Below are positions 25,322-32,831 of a DNA stretch of 54,741 nt, piece after piece. Positions within the stretch are counted from its first letter, which is position 1. The number at the start of each line of letters is the position of its first letter. The notes under the pieces were generated by a model. It did not search any database. It worked only from the letters and a program-made list of their open reading frames with translations, and was not told where the DNA came from. The position numbers and the translations under genes were made by a program. Source of the DNA: a virus; IMG/VR virus record IMGVR_UViG_3300029442_000007, positions 1 through 54,741 of that record. One strand, written 5' to 3'.

Positions 25322-25843
25322 ATGATGAATCAAGTGAAAGCCTACAAGAATGGATTCCGAGTCAACGGGGGAAGGTTGCAGAGGTATTTCCTAACTCAAG
25401 GAGAGATTCTCGATTCAAAGAAGTCCCTCGTCAAAGTCTACTTTATATACGCGAGGGACTACGAAGGATTCTCGAAGGAAATCCGCGAACTCTTTGACGT
25501 CAGTAACGGGACAGACGTCACGACGGACTATTGCGAGAAAGACAGAATCGTCCTCGACTCTACTCAGCCTCATTTCAAGTCATTCGAACAGGTTCTCCAA
25601 ACCGGAAAGGCTGTCGTTCTCTCCAGATTCGCAGAGGCGGAAACGTTTATCTCTATAATCAAGGAAATGAAAGTCTCAGAGTTCCTCGCAATAATCGAGA
25701 GAGACAAACTGAGATACAGGGAAGCCGGATTCAATGACGACGCGGACTCTCTCTATGAAAAACAATGCGTCGTTCACGAACTTATCGGACACGCGTCCGC
25801 GTCTTATAAACGCGAACAGGAAAAGACAGGGGGAAAAATATGA
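25322..25843 (+). CDS. Early hypothetical protein, 173 aa
   Basis: It starts after AAGGAG. The alpha/beta sequence (SLVKVYFIYARDYEGF, KAVVLSRFAEAETF) is followed by a His-containing helix (CVVHELIGHASASYK). HELIGH resembles the HExxH zinc-protease pattern but has Gly-His order HELIGH, so a metalloprotease role is only a possibility. It overlaps the next ATG. Confidence 0.65.
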   Translation: MMNQVKAYKNGFRVNGGRLQRYFLTQGEILDSKKSLVKVYFIYARDYEGFSKEIRELFDVSNGTDVTTDYCEKDRIVLDSTQPHFKSFEQVLQTGKAVVLSRFAEAETFISIIKEMKVSEFLAIIERDKLRYREAGFNDDADSLYEKQCVVHELIGHASASYKREQEKTGGKI

Positions 25844-26019
25844 AGAAGTCTCAAATGGTAAAAGCATTAAACAAGGAACGCGCCGACCTTCCCGCGTGGG
25901 AGAACGATTGCATATATCGGACTTGCGGAAAGTGTTCAGAGGCGGACGTGAAATCCTGTTTCGAGGCTATGAAAAAAGATATTCCGGCGGACAAGTTATT
26001 CTCAAAAGGGGGTGAATAA
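25840..26019 (+). CDS. Small cysteine-containing protein, 59 aa
   Basis: ATG at 25840 overlaps the previous stop. Cys residues in CIYRTCGKCSEADVKSCF suggest a zinc or disulfide-bound fold. It overlaps the next ATG by TAATG. Function unknown. Confidence 0.55.
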   Translation: MKKSQMVKALNKERADLPAWENDCIYRTCGKCSEADVKSCFEAMKKDIPADKLFSKGGE

Positions 26020-26135
26020 TGAAAAGAGTTCTCTTTGTCTACGCGCGAATCAACGGAGTCGAGAAGGTCAGTCTCGACGCAGTCGCAGTCATCAAAGCCT
26101 CAAAGAACAAAAAATCGAAACAGGGGAGAAAATAA
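26019..26135 (+). CDS. Small basic protein, 38 aa
   Basis: The ATG at 26019 overlaps the previous TAA and follows AAGGGGGTG. The sequence begins with a beta strand (RVLFVYARINGVEKV) and ends with a basic tail. The next ATG follows the stop immediately. Confidence 0.5.
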   Translation: MKRVLFVYARINGVEKVSLDAVAVIKASKNKKSKQGRK

Positions 26136-26501
26136 ATGGAAACTACACTCAAGGACATTCTCGGATTCGACGTCGGTGAAATGGTTATGGTCTCTCACTC
26201 CGGAGACATTGGGAAGGTCGTCTCTGTCGACCTTGTGGACGCGTCCGCTTTTCTTGATTTCGCGTCCGGCTCTGACAGGGTGTTCCTTCGCGATTTAGTC
26301 CCTGCAAACTCGGAGACCTCTCCTGTGAAGTCCCTGAATCCTGTTGAAAGATTTATCTCGGAAAGACTCGTCTATATTTCGAGGAAACATACGGAAGCGA
26401 AAGGAAACAGGGAAAAAGAAAAGATTCTCGAAGTGGTATTCTCCGAACTATGCAACGTCAAGTCCTATTCTGAGTCGCTCAGAAGTTCGTCCGGAAAATA
26501 G
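26136..26501 (+). CDS. Early hypothetical protein, 121 aa
   Basis: The ATG follows CAGGGGAG. The first part looks like a small beta-barrel (VGEMVMVSHSGDIGKVVSV), then a charged helical end. It is the last gene before the second operator-controlled promoter. Confidence 0.6.
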   Translation: METTLKDILGFDVGEMVMVSHSGDIGKVVSVDLVDASAFLDFASGSDRVFLRDLVPANSETSPVKSLNPVERFISERLVYISRKHTEAKGNREKEKILEVVFSELCNVKSYSESLRSSSGK

Positions 26502-26502
26502 T

Positions 26503-26544
26503 TCAAGTTATTTACTTGACACAATGAATCACGTTTGATATACT
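26503..26544 (+). promoter_or_regulatory. Early promoter with inverted-repeat operator, copy 2
   Basis: TCAAGT-N5-ACTTGA (26503-26519) overlaps the -35 TTGACA (26516-26521); after 17 bp comes TATACT (26539-26544). The centre differs from copy 1 (TATTT versus AAAAT), so the arms are the conserved recognition element. Confidence 0.8.
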
Positions 26545-26588
26545 CAATCATTCTCAGTCGGCGGACTTAAAACGCGGGGAGAAAGAAA

Positions 26589-26798
26589 ATGGACAAACTA
26601 ACTAATCAGGAACTCCGTCAGGTTCTCGTCTTTTCAATCCTAATGCAGAAAGACGAGGGGATTCTCTGAAAAGCGCCTTCGTATATCCGCGAGAAGTTCT
26701 CGACCTGTCTCTCGGATTCTACACCGGAAAGGAATCTCGATTCGGAAGGACTCGCGAAGTTCAATCTCTACGTTTCAAGGTGGGGGGTGAAAATATGA
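26589..26798 (+). pseudogene. Small gene interrupted by an in-frame TGA
   Basis: The ATG follows CGGGGAGAAAG downstream of the operator promoter. After 26 codons comes TGA (26667-26669). The same frame then stays open for 42 codons (KAPSYIREKF onward) and stops at 26796-26798, overlapping the next ATG (26795) in the usual ATGA manner. The coupling argues that both halves were one gene. A one-base TCA-to-TGA change, sequencing error, or readthrough would explain it. Confidence 0.6.
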
Positions 26799-26971
26799 TG
26801 CTCGATATTATCATCACTAAACAGGATTTAGACGCATACGACCGCGCCGAAAAACATTTTTATCTAACCACTAAAGAAATCGCGCTTCACTCTGGACTCA
26901 CTATTGAGGAAGTCAAGTTCATTACTCAGAACTATTCGAAACTCAAAAAGGCATTTAGGGGGGAAAAATGA
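26795..26971 (+). CDS. Small HTH-like regulator candidate, 58 aa
   Basis: The ATG at 26795, after GGGGGGTG, is preferred to an upstream GTG at 26780. The segment LTTKEIALHSGLTIEEVKFI resembles a helix-turn-helix. It lies 250 bp downstream of the second operator and may autoregulate it, which is inference. It overlaps the next gene by ATGA. Confidence 0.6.
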   Translation: MMLDIIITKQDLDAYDRAEKHFYLTTKEIALHSGLTIEEVKFITQNYSKLKKAFRGEK

Positions 26972-27387
26972 ACGTCCTCAAAGGTATCGAATATACCAAA
27001 CTCGGATTTATGATCTACAATTCCAAACTCGGAAGGAAAGTCCGTCGTTCTCTTTGGCTCTGGAAAAAGTTCTCTCTCTACCTCGATTATGAAATGGACG
27101 AGGACTGTGAGAACTGTGACTATTGCGGAGCGACGGAATCGGACGGAGAAGGTGGATTCCACGCGTTCTGTGATTTTTTCGACGAGGAAATGATTGTAGA
27201 CGCGGAATGGTATGATTGCGATTCCGACGGGCGCGTTCCTCGGGGTGGTGGCTTCTGGTCTCCGACTCGCGCGAAACCTTGCGCGTATTGTCTTTCGGCT
27301 CTCGATATTTATTCCAAAGCAGATATATTCAAATATATCCTCTCGAAAGTATGGGGGGTGAAAACAAAGGGGGTGTCAAATGGGTAG
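26968..27387 (+). CDS. Cysteine-rich early protein, 139 aa
   Basis: A basic helical N-terminus (about 1-40) is followed by an acidic, Cys-rich region (DCENCDYCG, HAFCDFF, CAYC), likely zinc-binding. It overlaps both neighbours. No family recognised. Confidence 0.6.
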   Translation: MNVLKGIEYTKLGFMIYNSKLGRKVRRSLWLWKKFSLYLDYEMDEDCENCDYCGATESDGEGGFHAFCDFFDEEMIVDAEWYDCDSDGRVPRGGGFWSPTRAKPCAYCLSALDIYSKADIFKYILSKVWGVKTKGVSNG

Positions 27388-27565
27388 ACCAGTTAGGCAG
27401 TATGCACCAGAGGAAATATCCGTATCAGTCCGGATTCCTGTCATTCAATACGCAGTATTAAGGATAGAATCGGAACGGACGAATCGGAGTCTCGCTTCAA
27501 TACTCAAAGAAGGAATCTGGAAAATGGCGACAGAGATTTCAAATCGCAAACAAGGTAGAGGATAA
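27380..27565 (+). CDS. Ribbon-helix-helix DNA-binding protein
   Basis: This 61-aa protein fits the Arc/CopG fold: a beta strand (EISVSVRIPVIQ) then two helices (YAVLRIESERTNRSLASILKEG). RHH dimers often repress promoters, so it is a candidate for the TCAAGT operator, although no direct link is visible. It overlaps both neighbours. Confidence 0.7.
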   Translation: MGRPVRQYAPEEISVSVRIPVIQYAVLRIESERTNRSLASILKEGIWKMATEISNRKQGRG

Positions 27566-28407
27566 TGACAAGCGCGAAAATGGAAAAAAAGAAAATCACA
27601 AAGCGAGTCCGGCGCGTTATTCCGGACGACGTTCAAAACAAGTCAATCGCGGTCGCAATTGAGAAGGCTCAAGCGCTTCTATTGACGAAGGAAGTCGAGG
27701 GTCAAATCATTGACAAACTCGCATATTCATTTCCACAGAAAGACAAGAACGGGAAGGAACATTCAATCGACGGGCTGACCTTCTGGGGATACAAAGCCTG
27801 TGCAGAGAACGCGAGGGTCAACGCGTGGACTCCGGTATTTATGAAGCCGGAATATACTCCGCTCTCGAACGGAAAAGTCATTCTCAACGTCGGAGTAAAG
27901 AATCCTAAAACGAAGGCGGTCGAATATGGGAATTGTGTATTTGACCCGAACAGCAGATTCGACGAGAGAACAGCCCTCACGAACGCGAAGCGGTATGCAC
28001 TCGACAAACATATCTCCGTCCCTCAGCGCGTCGCGTTCATAGAATACCTTAAAGCCTATGAGCCTGAGAAAGTCCTTCAAATCACTTCCACGGAAGTCCA
28101 CGCGATCAAACCGAAGGAACTGACAACGTCCGTCACGAAAACACCGGACGACGCGCAGAAGGATATCGCTCTGAAGGCTGTATTCGCCCAGGTCGGAAAC
28201 ATAAAGACAAAGACCGGAGTCAATCTCGACAAGGAAAAAGTTAAGCAGTATTTCAAAAACAAATCCGGCGCTGTATCAATGCGAGACCTCTCCGTAGTCG
28301 AACTCCGGCAGGTATGGCAAGAACTCTATACAATCGGACAAGACCCGAAAGCACTCGCAAAGTTCGCGAAGGAAATCGAGTCCGTCGAGGTGATAAATGA
28401 AAAATAA
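27565..28407 (+). CDS. Single-strand annealing protein candidate
   Basis: This 280-aa protein lies directly upstream of, and overlaps, an exonuclease-like gene, as phage annealing proteins often do. It has an alpha/beta core (TNAKRYALDKHISVPQR) and a helical C-terminal region (QYFKNKSGAVSMRDLSVVEL). No ERF or RecT signature is certain. The call rests mainly on context. Confidence 0.45.
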   Translation: MTSAKMEKKKITKRVRRVIPDDVQNKSIAVAIEKAQALLLTKEVEGQIIDKLAYSFPQKDKNGKEHSIDGLTFWGYKACAENARVNAWTPVFMKPEYTPLSNGKVILNVGVKNPKTKAVEYGNCVFDPNSRFDERTALTNAKRYALDKHISVPQRVAFIEYLKAYEPEKVLQITSTEVHAIKPKELTTSVTKTPDDAQKDIALKAVFAQVGNIKTKTGVNLDKEKVKQYFKNKSGAVSMRDLSVVELRQVWQELYTIGQDPKALAKFAKEIESVEVINEK

Positions 28408-29500
28408 AAACGATTTTCCTCACGTCTCATTCACTCAGTTCGACGTCTACTCTCAATGCGCCGGACTCTATAAAAGACTCTACAAGACAGAGAGACCGCG
28501 CGACGACGGAAACCGGAACAGGATTTTCGGCTCTTTCCTTCACGAAGTCTACGCGTCGACGAACAGGTTTATCAAAGGACTCAAGGACAAGAAGTCTTTC
28601 GGACTTGAGGACATTGAGAAAATCTACTCCGACGAGTTCAAGAAGGTCAGACTCAGCCTTGAGGACTATCATACTGGCTGGAACTCTCTCCAGAAGTTCG
28701 CAGAGGAAACCTTCAATCAACGCGCGGAAATACTTCTCGTCGAGGACTCTCTCACTCTCGAACTCGTCGACGGAGACGAAGGAATCGCAATCCTCGCAAT
28801 TCCGGACAGGGTCGACGAGGTCGGAGACGCGCTCAAGATAATCGACTATAAATTGAGTCCGCTGATTCCTTCCGTCTCTGACGTGGAGTCGTCGCTTCAG
28901 TTGAATATCTACGCGTTCATTCTCCGTTCAATGTATCCGAACAAGCAAATCTATCTCGAACAATACTCAATGATTAAAGGAATTGGAATCAAAGCCTCTG
29001 TCAACGATTCAATTCAAGCGAAACTCTCCGGATATATGATTGACCTCTGGAGAAAAATGAAATCGGACACAGAGTTCACTCCGACGACCTGCAATCGCTG
29101 TCAGTATTGTCCTGAAGTATGTCCTCTCTATACGGATTATATGCGCCGGACATACGAGTCAAAAGGAATCACTACAATCGAACAGGCTGTCGAGACCTAC
29201 GAGAAAGTAAAAACGAACTTTAACATTCTCTCGAAAGAAAAGGACAATCTCAAATCCTACATCGAGAGCAAGTTCGACGAGAACGTCGGGACTCCGATTC
29301 AGGTCGGAACGAAGGTCGTCTCTCTGGAAGTCGGCTCAAGGTCGACGAGTAAAATCGACAAGGAACAAGTCTGCAAAGATTGTAAGGCGATAACATACGG
29401 TCGGTCATATTTCAACACAATTGAAATTGCTGAAATAAAGACCGGAACAGAAAAGAAGGAAACAAAGAAAGGACTTGACAAGAAAATCAAAAAATCGTAG
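28397..29500 (+). CDS. PD-(D/E)XK nuclease, RecB/Cas4-like with Fe-S cysteines
   Basis: This 367-aa nuclease has the motifs of the RecB/Cas4/AddB group: His49 (FLHEVY), Asp137-Asp140 (PDRVD), Asp150-x-Lys152 (IIDYK) and QxxxY at 168-172. Cys21 plus Cys232, 235, 238 and 242 fit an Fe-S cluster. It probably makes 3' single strands for the preceding annealing candidate. The late Cys-rich region is complete. Confidence 0.85.
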   Translation: MKNKNDFPHVSFTQFDVYSQCAGLYKRLYKTERPRDDGNRNRIFGSFLHEVYASTNRFIKGLKDKKSFGLEDIEKIYSDEFKKVRLSLEDYHTGWNSLQKFAEETFNQRAEILLVEDSLTLELVDGDEGIAILAIPDRVDEVGDALKIIDYKLSPLIPSVSDVESSLQLNIYAFILRSMYPNKQIYLEQYSMIKGIGIKASVNDSIQAKLSGYMIDLWRKMKSDTEFTPTTCNRCQYCPEVCPLYTDYMRRTYESKGITTIEQAVETYEKVKTNFNILSKEKDNLKSYIESKFDENVGTPIQVGTKVVSLEVGSRSTSKIDKEQVCKDCKAITYGRSYFNTIEIAEIKTGTEKKETKKGLDKKIKKS

Positions 29501-29503
29501 AAT
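29475..29503 (+). promoter_or_regulatory. Sigma-70-type promoter for structured RNA and replication genes
   Basis: TTGACA (29475-29480), a 17-bp spacer and TAGAAT (29498-29503). It lies across the end of the nuclease gene. Predicted start is about 29510. CTTGACAAG at 29474-29482 repeats the element at 751-759. Confidence 0.7.
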
Positions 29504-29541
29504 TGAAAACGGGAAAAAAAGAAAACGAATACAAAGTCCAA

Positions 29542-29622
29542 AGAGAGCGCGGAGTTCAAGAGGTCAAACTCTTGCAGGTTCAATCCTACGGATTTTCTAC
29601 CTGTTCCCGACTCCGCCTCTCT
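29542..29622 (+). ncRNA. Three-way-junction RNA ahead of the replication genes
   Basis: A 13-bp outer helix with one bulged C pairs AGAGAG/GCGGAGT (29542-29555) with ACTCCGC/CTCTCT (29610-29622). It encloses CAAGAG-GTCAAA-CTCTTG (29557-29574) and a hairpin pairing CAGGT/ACCTG with inner AATCC-TAC-GGATT (29575-29603). The size is tRNA-like, but no T-arm exists. The 143-nt gap is large for this genome. It may regulate the initiator gene or be an independent RNA. Confidence 0.6.
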
Positions 29623-29643
29623 AAATGGGAGAATCGAAACCGA

Positions 29644-30456
29644 ATGAAATATCTAATCGTAATCAATCAGAAAGAACTTATGAGAATCGCGCCTGAAATA
29701 ACCGAATCCGAAGCAATCGTTCTCGACTACCTGATTTTCTACTGCTCGTCTATCAACGAACGGATTGATTCACAAAGGATTCAAGGTTTTACTTGGATAA
29801 ACTATCAGACCATTCTCGACGACCTGCCTATTCTCTCCGGCAGAACTCCGGCTTCCATAACCGAAAAGATTAAACGACTTGAGGAAATGGGACTCATTCA
29901 AACCGACAAACAAATCGACTCCACGACCGGACACGCGCGAAAATACATTAAAATCACAGACAAAGCGCGTTCAATCTACGCAGACCCTAATCAGACCTCA
30001 TTTGGTTTTCTAAATGACCCTATTCAGAAAACTGAACGACCTCGTTTAGAAAACTTAACTAATACAGATACTATTGATACAGATACTAAAGATACTAAAC
30101 CCTTGCCGATTCAGAAATCCGAATCGGCTTCCGTCCGTCAATTCTCTGACTTCTTTGTCAATAAATATCTCAATGCCAAATGGAATACTTCTCATAAAAA
30201 GTATTTTTATTCCGGCGCGAAGGACACAAAACTCATTAAGACTCTACTCAAAAGATTCACTCTCGACGAACTCCAGACTTTCGCTGTCAAGTTCTTTAAG
30301 TCCGATGATAAGTTCATTACTTCGTCCGGATATACTATCGGAGTTTTCTATTCAATGATAAACAAACTACAAGTCGGAAACACAAAGCCGAAGTCATTAC
30401 TCGAACGAGAGAGGGGACTGAAATATGTTCCAAAGGGGAAACCCGTCAATGTATAA
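29644..30456 (+). CDS. Replication initiator/replisome organiser
   Basis: The ATG at 29644 is chosen because an upstream TTG (29503) would translate the structured RNA. The N-terminal winged helix (ESEAIVLDYL, then LSGRTPASITEKIKRLEEMGLI) is followed by a Thr/Asp linker and a helical C-terminal domain, like phage replisome organisers. It overlaps the DnaC-like gene, supporting an initiator-loader pair. Confidence 0.7.
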   Translation: MKYLIVINQKELMRIAPEITESEAIVLDYLIFYCSSINERIDSQRIQGFTWINYQTILDDLPILSGRTPASITEKIKRLEEMGLIQTDKQIDSTTGHARKYIKITDKARSIYADPNQTSFGFLNDPIQKTERPRLENLTNTDTIDTDTKDTKPLPIQKSESASVRQFSDFFVNKYLNAKWNTSHKKYFYSGAKDTKLIKTLLKRFTLDELQTFAVKFFKSDDKFITSSGYTIGVFYSMINKLQVGNTKPKSLLERERGLKYVPKGKPVNV

Positions 30457-31069
30457 ATGTAAAAAATGCAACGACTCATTTTTCGAATCTTTTGAGCGAG
30501 ACGGATATTCCTACGTCACGCGTTGCGACTGCTATTTTCTCTATTTGAAAAAGAAAAAGTTCGGACAGCACTACGAACTCAAGACTCTCGAAAACTACGA
30601 GGAACGTTCTCCGACAATGGCGGAAGCGAAACAAATCCTCTTATCATCACCGGAGAAGTCCTATTTCATAACAGGGTCGGTCGGACTCGGCAAGACTCAT
30701 TTACTCGTCGGAATCTTTGACGCAGTCCTTCACTTACGAAAGATTCAGCCGGAACAGATATTCGTTATGACCGAACTACAATTGCTCGATTCATTGAATA
30801 AAAAAACGGACGAGGTTGAGGACTTGTCAAGATACACGACGTTCATTATCGACGACATAGGAAAAACAAACCTCGCGAAATGGGACATTGAAAAGTTCTA
30901 CGCGTTCTACAATGAAATCTATCGGCAGAGTCGGACTCTCGTCGTCTCGTCGAATTATTCAATCTCGGACATATCGGAAATCTACGGGGGCGCAATTGCG
31001 CGACGGATAGACGAACTCGCTTCCGTAATAGAAATCAAAGCGCCGGAACAATCCGGTCTAATTCAATAG
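30449..31069 (+). CDS. DnaC-like helicase loader (AAA+ ATPase)
   Basis: This 206-aa protein (ATG 30449; an ATG at 30425 is also possible) has an N-terminal zinc site (CKKC and CDC), Walker A GSVGLGKT (76-83), Walker B FIIDD (132-136) and a sensor strand TLVVSSNYS. It should load the host replicative helicase at the origin together with the preceding initiator. Confidence 0.85.
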   Translation: MYKCKKCNDSFFESFERDGYSYVTRCDCYFLYLKKKKFGQHYELKTLENYEERSPTMAEAKQILLSSPEKSYFITGSVGLGKTHLLVGIFDAVLHLRKIQPEQIFVMTELQLLDSLNKKTDEVEDLSRYTTFIIDDIGKTNLAKWDIEKFYAFYNEIYRQSRTLVVSSNYSISDISEIYGGAIARRIDELASVIEIKAPEQSGLIQ

Positions 31070-31079
31070 AGGGGGTCAA

Positions 31080-31274
31080 ATGGTAGAAGCAAAGAAAAAA
31101 GAAAAGTCGGTTCGGTGTAAGGAATGCGCGAATCATAGAATTGATCTCCAGACTCCGGATATTCTCTGTTATGTCCGCCGGATTTTTCTCAAAGGCGGAA
31201 AGCCTCGTCGGTGTTCGTCTTTTATTCCGACAAAGAAGGTCAAAGTCGTATCGAAATCATTCGGGAGGTTTTAA
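31080..31274 (+). CDS. Small zinc-binding protein, 64 aa
   Basis: The ATG follows GAGGGGG. CKEC near the start and CYVRR...RRC later make a probable zinc finger with a basic tail. Such small proteins are typical of phage replication regions; no specific function is shown. Confidence 0.6.
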   Translation: MVEAKKKEKSVRCKECANHRIDLQTPDILCYVRRIFLKGGKPRRCSSFIPTKKVKVVSKSFGRF

Positions 31275-31276
31275 CA

Positions 31277-31597
31277 ATGGAAATCAACGAAGGGTGGGAA
31301 GTCGTAGACAAGGTCGCGGAACTCTGGAGATTCCGGATTCCGTCAGGGTGGCTCGTCAAACATTTCAAAATGTTCAGCCTCAGTCGCAGGGAAAGAGGCG
31401 CAGTCGGAATGATACCTCAGATAGTTCCGCTCAATGCTTCAATCACTATGACATTTGTTCCAGACCCGTCTCACGCGTGGAAACTCGACGATATTCCGTC
31501 TACAATACCAAACATCAACGAAGGCTCAAACAACGCGCCTAATCGAAACCTCAGCGCGATTTCAGGGGAGAAAAAGGAGACTACAAATGAAAATTGA
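31277..31597 (+). CDS. Hypothetical early protein, 106 aa
   Basis: The ATG at 31277 follows GGGAGG. The first 60 residues contain Trp-rich segments (GWEVVDKVAELWRFRIPSGW) and a basic region; the end is Asn/Ser-rich. Overlaps the next gene by 11 nt. No family recognised. Confidence 0.6.
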   Translation: MEINEGWEVVDKVAELWRFRIPSGWLVKHFKMFSLSRRERGAVGMIPQIVPLNASITMTFVPDPSHAWKLDDIPSTIPNINEGSNNAPNRNLSAISGEKKETTNEN

Positions 31598-31847
31598 ACA
31601 AATCAAGAAAATCCTCGACGCATTTGACAAGACGGAAAAGGTAGTCTCGGAAATGGAAGTCGACAAGACAATCCTTCAAGACGGATTCATTCGGCGCGAC
31701 GATATTGAAATCCGGAAGGCTTTCAAACTTCTCAGGGACTTCGTTCTCGATACTATCGTCGAGGACAACGCGACGGAAACATCAATCGACGAACTTAGAA
31801 TCCGGATTGACAAACTATTCGAGGAACTTGAAAAGAAAAAAAAATAA
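31587..31847 (+). CDS. Acidic coiled-coil protein, 86 aa
   Basis: This highly charged helical protein (IKKILDAFDKTEKVVSEME, then IDKLFEELEKKKK) follows AAAGGAG. A helical bundle or coiled coil is likely. Function unknown. Confidence 0.6.
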   Translation: MKIEQIKKILDAFDKTEKVVSEMEVDKTILQDGFIRRDDIEIRKAFKLLRDFVLDTIVEDNATETSIDELRIRIDKLFEELEKKKK

Positions 31848-31862
31848 CAAAGGGGGTTTCAA

Positions 31863-32129
31863 ATGGCATATCAGAATCCGAAATGTAATAAATGCGGAAA
31901 GGAAATATCGTTCGTTCCGGTGAAATGGTGGGACGGGACAATGAAAATAGTTCCGGTCGAAGTTGAGCCTCAGTTCGTTCTCACGCAGACACAGGAAAAG
32001 AACGACAAGAATCAGTTCATTTATATCTCACAGAAAATAGTTATCTCTCACTCGAAAAACTGCACAAGTTCACAGACTCAGACGGGGAAGTCGACTCAAG
32101 TTCCGGACGACGACAAACCGCCATTCTAA
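31863..32129 (+). CDS. Zinc-binding protein with SSB-like acidic tail
   Basis: This 88-aa protein has CNKCGKE at its start and HSKNC later, a probable zinc site. It ends PDDDKPPF, close to the SSB C-terminal tip (DDDIPF-type) that recruits repair and replication proteins. It lacks an OB-fold, so it may mimic or cooperate with SSB. The neighbours are replication genes. Confidence 0.6.
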   Translation: MAYQNPKCNKCGKEISFVPVKWWDGTMKIVPVEVEPQFVLTQTQEKNDKNQFIYISQKIVISHSKNCTSSQTQTGKSTQVPDDDKPPF

Positions 32130-32139
32130 AGGGGGACAA

Positions 32140-32511
32140 ATGAACACAGCGACAATCAGAGCAGTCATCAAACATCAGGTCGACAGGAACGCGAAACTCA
32201 TTCGCGCGAAAATAGAATGTTCGGACAAGCCTGTCAAGTCCGCCGAACTCGAACACTATTTCGGAGTCGCAGGTTCAATCGTCCGCGACTGCATACGAGA
32301 CCTCAGACGCGCCGGAGTTCTTATTATCGGAGACGACGAAGGATATTCAATCGTCAAGACATACGAGGAATATCAGCACTTGAGGAACTCTCTCCGGTCT
32401 CGGTGTCTCTCTATGTTCGCGACAATCAAGAAAATGGACGAGTCCGCGCTGAAACAATTCCAGAAGTCAGAGCCTCAAATCCGTGAGTTGACTATGGTCG
32501 GTGACGAATGA
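32140..32511 (+). CDS. Winged-helix DNA-binding protein candidate
   Basis: This 123-aa protein contains a likely winged helix (KSAELEHYFGVAGSIVRDCI, RDLRRAGVLIIGDDEGYSI) and a helical end. It overlaps the next gene by ATGA. A regulatory or replication role is inferred only from the fold and context. Confidence 0.6.
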   Translation: MNTATIRAVIKHQVDRNAKLIRAKIECSDKPVKSAELEHYFGVAGSIVRDCIRDLRRAGVLIIGDDEGYSIVKTYEEYQHLRNSLRSRCLSMFATIKKMDESALKQFQKSEPQIRELTMVGDE

Positions 32512-32831
32512 AAAGCGAAATCGAGAATCAATACGACGCAGTCAAAGTCCGGTTTCATTCTTGCGTCGTGAATCACCGGAAAGAACTACATCATATTTTC
32601 GGAAGGATAGGAGTTCGCAAATGCTGTTCGCTTCTAATCACCGGACTCACTCACGAACAGCATAGCGATTGGAGAGTCCTCAAGGCTCTCCGGACTGAGT
32701 GTCATTATACAAAGATTGCAGTCCTCAAGAATTACGTTCGCGGAGAAGGTTGTTTCAGTCCAGAGTCGGACGGAGTTCCTCTCTCCGCAGTATGTCTCGA
32801 ATGTCGTCTATTCAAAGGAGTCCGGAAATGA
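32508..32831 (+). CDS. HNH-like nuclease candidate
   Basis: This 107-aa protein has HHIFGR followed by LTHEQHSDW, a His-rich arrangement seen in HNH/His-Me finger nucleases, and CLEC near the end. It is not a certain HNH protein. It overlaps both neighbours. Confidence 0.45.
   Translation: MKSEIENQYDAVKVRFHSCVVNHRKELHHIFGRIGVRKCCSLLITGLTHEQHSDWRVLKALRTECHYTKIAVLKNYVRGEGCFSPESDGVPLSAVCLECRLFKGVRK

Noticed and set aside
25770-25800. HELIGH considered as a zinc-protease motif in the 25322 protein
   Set aside because: HExxH alone is weak; no third ligand or protease fold could be seen, so it is only mentioned as a possibility.
26667-26669. TGA considered as genome-wide recoded codon
   Set aside because: Many part A genes end in TGA with ATGA coupling, and no suppressor tRNA was found in part A.
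29542-29622. Structured RNA considered as a tRNA with anticodon UCA or CAA
   Set aside because: No T-arm, and the putative anticodon loop has 6 nt; GGTTCAATCC does not form a proper T-stem.
29503-29643. Longer start (TTG 29503) for the replication initiator
   Set aside because: It would translate a strongly structured region and overlaps the -10 box; the ATG at 29644 gives a normal winged-helix start.
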